From Pseudodesulfovibrio cashew (lineage in GTDB: Bacteria > Desulfobacterota > Desulfovibrionia > Desulfovibrionales > Desulfovibrionaceae): a DNA stretch of 64,000 bases. The stretch spans positions 186,001 through 250,000 of the forward strand of contig NZ_CP046400.1 in assembly GCF_009762795.1 (NCBI RefSeq). The letters are read 5' to 3'. A program made the translations under genes and the position numbers. Below, one piece after another: positions 62,830 through 64,000 of the stretch. The notes beneath the pieces are model-generated. The model had not been told where the DNA came from and made no database searches. It saw only the letters and a program-made list of their open reading frames with translations. The first letter of the stretch is position 1. Every line of letters begins with the position of its first letter.

Positions 62830-62858
62830 TAATAAACAGTTTCGACACACAGTGTCAA
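62830..62858 (-). promoter_or_regulatory. Promoter with palindromic operator for the 54-aa gene
   Basis: On the minus strand TTGACA and TTATTA are separated by exactly 17 bases. The perfect palindrome GACAC-ACA-GTGTC (62844-62856 on the plus strand) overlaps the -35 box, so a bound repressor would block polymerase. Confidence 0.75.
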
Positions 62859-62869
62859 TTTAAAATTTA

Positions 62870-63105
62870 CATTTTGTCGTCAAAAAATTCACTTCCTTCA
62901 AACAAAAAAATAATCTCCAATAAATTCAGCAGACACAGTCAGACAAGATGTAGAAAACACGCACAGGAAGCCTACCTTGACCCTGAGATCACGTCGCTCA
63001 AAAGGGAAAAGAACTCCACCCAGATCCTCGCGCAAATGAACTTCCTGCCTGACACCTGCCAACAGAGCAGCTGCTGCCAGAGCCCGTCTTTCCGATCCTG
63101 CACCA
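62870..63105. other. A/T-rich intergenic region without a supportable gene
   Basis: Part of a 410-base gap between the 54-aa gene and the repressor gene. The left half is strikingly A/T-rich for this genome. No frame has a ribosome site. Confidence 0.5.
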
Positions 63106-63144
63106 CAAAAAAACGGGCCCGAACGCATCAAGCGTCCGGGCCCG
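63106..63144 (-). terminator. Rho-independent terminator of the repressor gene
   Basis: Stem CGGGCCCG plus ACGC with one mismatch and an ATCAA loop. The minus strand continues with seven T residues. Confidence 0.92.
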
Positions 63145-63179
63145 GTCTCGTTTCGGATGCGAGAATACGGACAGATCGG

Positions 63180-63839
63180 CTAGCGGTACTCCCTGGAGGC
63201 CCACAAAACCTTGCCAATGACCCGGACGTTGTCCAGCTCATCGCCGGAGAGATGGATGGGCGAATAGTCCAGGTTGTCACTGCGCAGGACCAGGGTGCCG
63301 GGCAGCCGCTCCACGCGCTTTACCATGACCGTGTCCTCCACGCCCACGGCGTAGATGGACCCGGACAGAACCTGGGTGCGCGACTCGTCGATGAGCACCA
63401 TGTCGCCTTCCTTGATCTCCGGCTCCATGGAGTTGCCGACCACCTCCATCAGGACCATGTTGGTGGGATTGCCCCGCGAGTGGAGCCAGTCAGCCCGAAA
63501 GGAATAGTACCCCTCCACCTGGGACTCGGTCTCGAAGGAACCGCCTCCGGCAGAAAGCCGGGCGCGCACCTTGGGCACCTCGAAGTAGGCGGGGTCGTCC
63601 TCGCCGGACGCCCCCGCCGCCTCGGGACGAGGTACTCCCCGCCCCTGCTCCAGCCAGAGAGGATTGAGGCCGTAGGCCGCAGACAGGTCCAATATCCATC
63701 GGGCCGGAACCGAGTCCTTGCGCTTGGCCAGTGACACGGCGGCCCGGCCCACGCTCAGTTCGCGGGCCAGTTGAGATTGATTGGTAATGTCCGTCTCCGA
63801 ACACAGTCTGCGGAAAAACGCCTCGAATCCATTGTTCAT
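63180..63839 (-). CDS. CI/LexA-type repressor with S24 self-cleavage domain
   Basis: A 219-aa transcription repressor. The N-terminal HTH (about residues 8-62: NQSQLARELSVGRAAVSLAKRK) is of the phage CI type. A cleavage site LSAGGG puts Ala97-Gly98 in the linker. The S24 peptidase has Ser137 in VGNSMEP and Lys174 in MVKRVE, 37 residues apart, as in LexA. It should be inactivated by RecA-stimulated autocleavage after DNA damage. The ATG at 63839 has only a weak AGGG site. No phage structural genes are in the window, so its target is unknown. Confidence 0.9.
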   Translation of the reverse strand: MNNGFEAFFRRLCSETDITNQSQLARELSVGRAAVSLAKRKDSVPARWILDLSAAYGLNPLWLEQGRGVPRPEAAGASGEDDPAYFEVPKVRARLSAGGGSFETESQVEGYYSFRADWLHSRGNPTNMVLMEVVGNSMEPEIKEGDMVLIDESRTQVLSGSIYAVGVEDTVMVKRVERLPGTLVLRSDNLDYSPIHLSGDELDNVRVIGKVLWASREYR

Positions 63840-63877
63840 TGTTGCGCCCTGGTTGGTGTGTTGCTTTTGTTGCCCAC

Positions 63878-63906
63878 TGTTTAACATCGGTATACACATA
63901 AAGTCA
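63878..63906 (-). promoter_or_regulatory. Promoter of the repressor gene
   Basis: On the minus strand TTGACT and TTAAAC are separated by exactly 17 bases. A GTATAC palindrome lies in the spacer and could belong to an autoregulatory operator. Confidence 0.55.
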
Positions 63907-63981
63907 AGACCATGGTGAAAACTTTGCACACCCATTGACGCCGCAAGGTGATTCGGTGCAAGAATGGCGGGACCATCAACC

Positions 63982-64000
63982 ATGACCAAGGAAGACAATA
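63982..64000 (+). CDS. Possible start of a divergent gene (5' end only)
   Basis: ATG at 63982 begins MTKEDN and runs off the window. No ribosome site is evident, so this is only a possibility. Confidence 0.25.

Noticed and set aside
1-64000. tRNA, rRNA or CRISPR features
   Set aside because: Intergenic regions were read by eye for cloverleaf T-loop motifs and regular spacer repeats; none was found, but a weak RNA gene could be missed without a covariance search.

Overview
The window (64 kb, high GC, dense short-spaced genes) looks like a chromosomal segment of a sulfate-reducing Desulfovibrionales bacterium, probably close to Desulfovibrio or Pseudodesulfovibrio. The clearest marker is a periplasmic [NiFe] hydrogenase pair (Tat-exported small subunit plus large subunit) with its maturation endopeptidase and HypC close by. 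Other pointers are a PEP-CTERM protein, a GH65 fused to a HAD phosphatase, LUD and UPF0280 proteins, and dispersed intergenic repeats of a recurring type. The organism name is inference from gene content; no rRNA is present. No tRNA, rRNA, CRISPR array, transposase or integrase was recognised.

Layout. 1-4.3 kb: end of a PEP-CTERM surface protein, two divergent glycosyltransferases, small secreted or zinc-binding unknowns. 4.4-9.4 kb: HD-domain phosphohydrolase, a 525-aa unknown, a 123-bp tandem repeat array between convergent genes, purU and gmhA. 9.4-15.7 kb: icd, a sirtuin with a GNAT neighbour, and a TrpB2-type trpB behind an attenuator-like leader. 15.7-19.6 kb: nagZ-like hydrolase, rhomboid protein and a metal ABC transporter (ATPase and permease). 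19.7-24.5 kb: hydrogenase maturation genes (plus strand) facing the hydrogenase structural genes (minus strand), with an SMR transporter and a membrane protein between. 25-28.8 kb: a four-gene operon (secreted isochorismatase-like protein lacking its catalytic Cys, thiamine-binding MTH1187-like protein, Crp-type regulator, GNAT), then UPF0280 and LUD genes.

28.9-32.6 kb: the rpmH-rnpA-yidD-yidC-jag cluster with nested overlaps; rnpA appears to start at AUU. 32.7-41.2 kb: lgt, small unknowns, an RNase D-like exonuclease, arfB, a YchJ-type SEC-C protein, a secreted amidohydrolase, ispG and proS. 41.2-49.4 kb: a compact sensory block (hybrid histidine kinase, alpha/beta hydrolase, double-rhodanese exported protein, NMT1-like binding protein, CACHE-HAMP-PP2C phosphatase) bracketed by two paralogous CII-like regulators, the first preceded by a cluster of TGTCGCA half-sites. 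This block is the best candidate for an undescribed system. 49.5-64 kb: class II aldolase, a 0.7-kb hairpin-rich non-coding stretch, ychF, an acyl-CoA synthetase with permuted domains, a disaccharide-phosphorylase/phosphatase pair, a DUF4139 protein, a diguanylate cyclase, a 54-aa zinc-ribbon protein with a palindromic operator at its promoter, and a CI/LexA-type self-cleaving repressor.

Starts were chosen by Shine-Dalgarno spacing, codon quality and family alignment from memory. No database search was possible, so family names are recognition-based.
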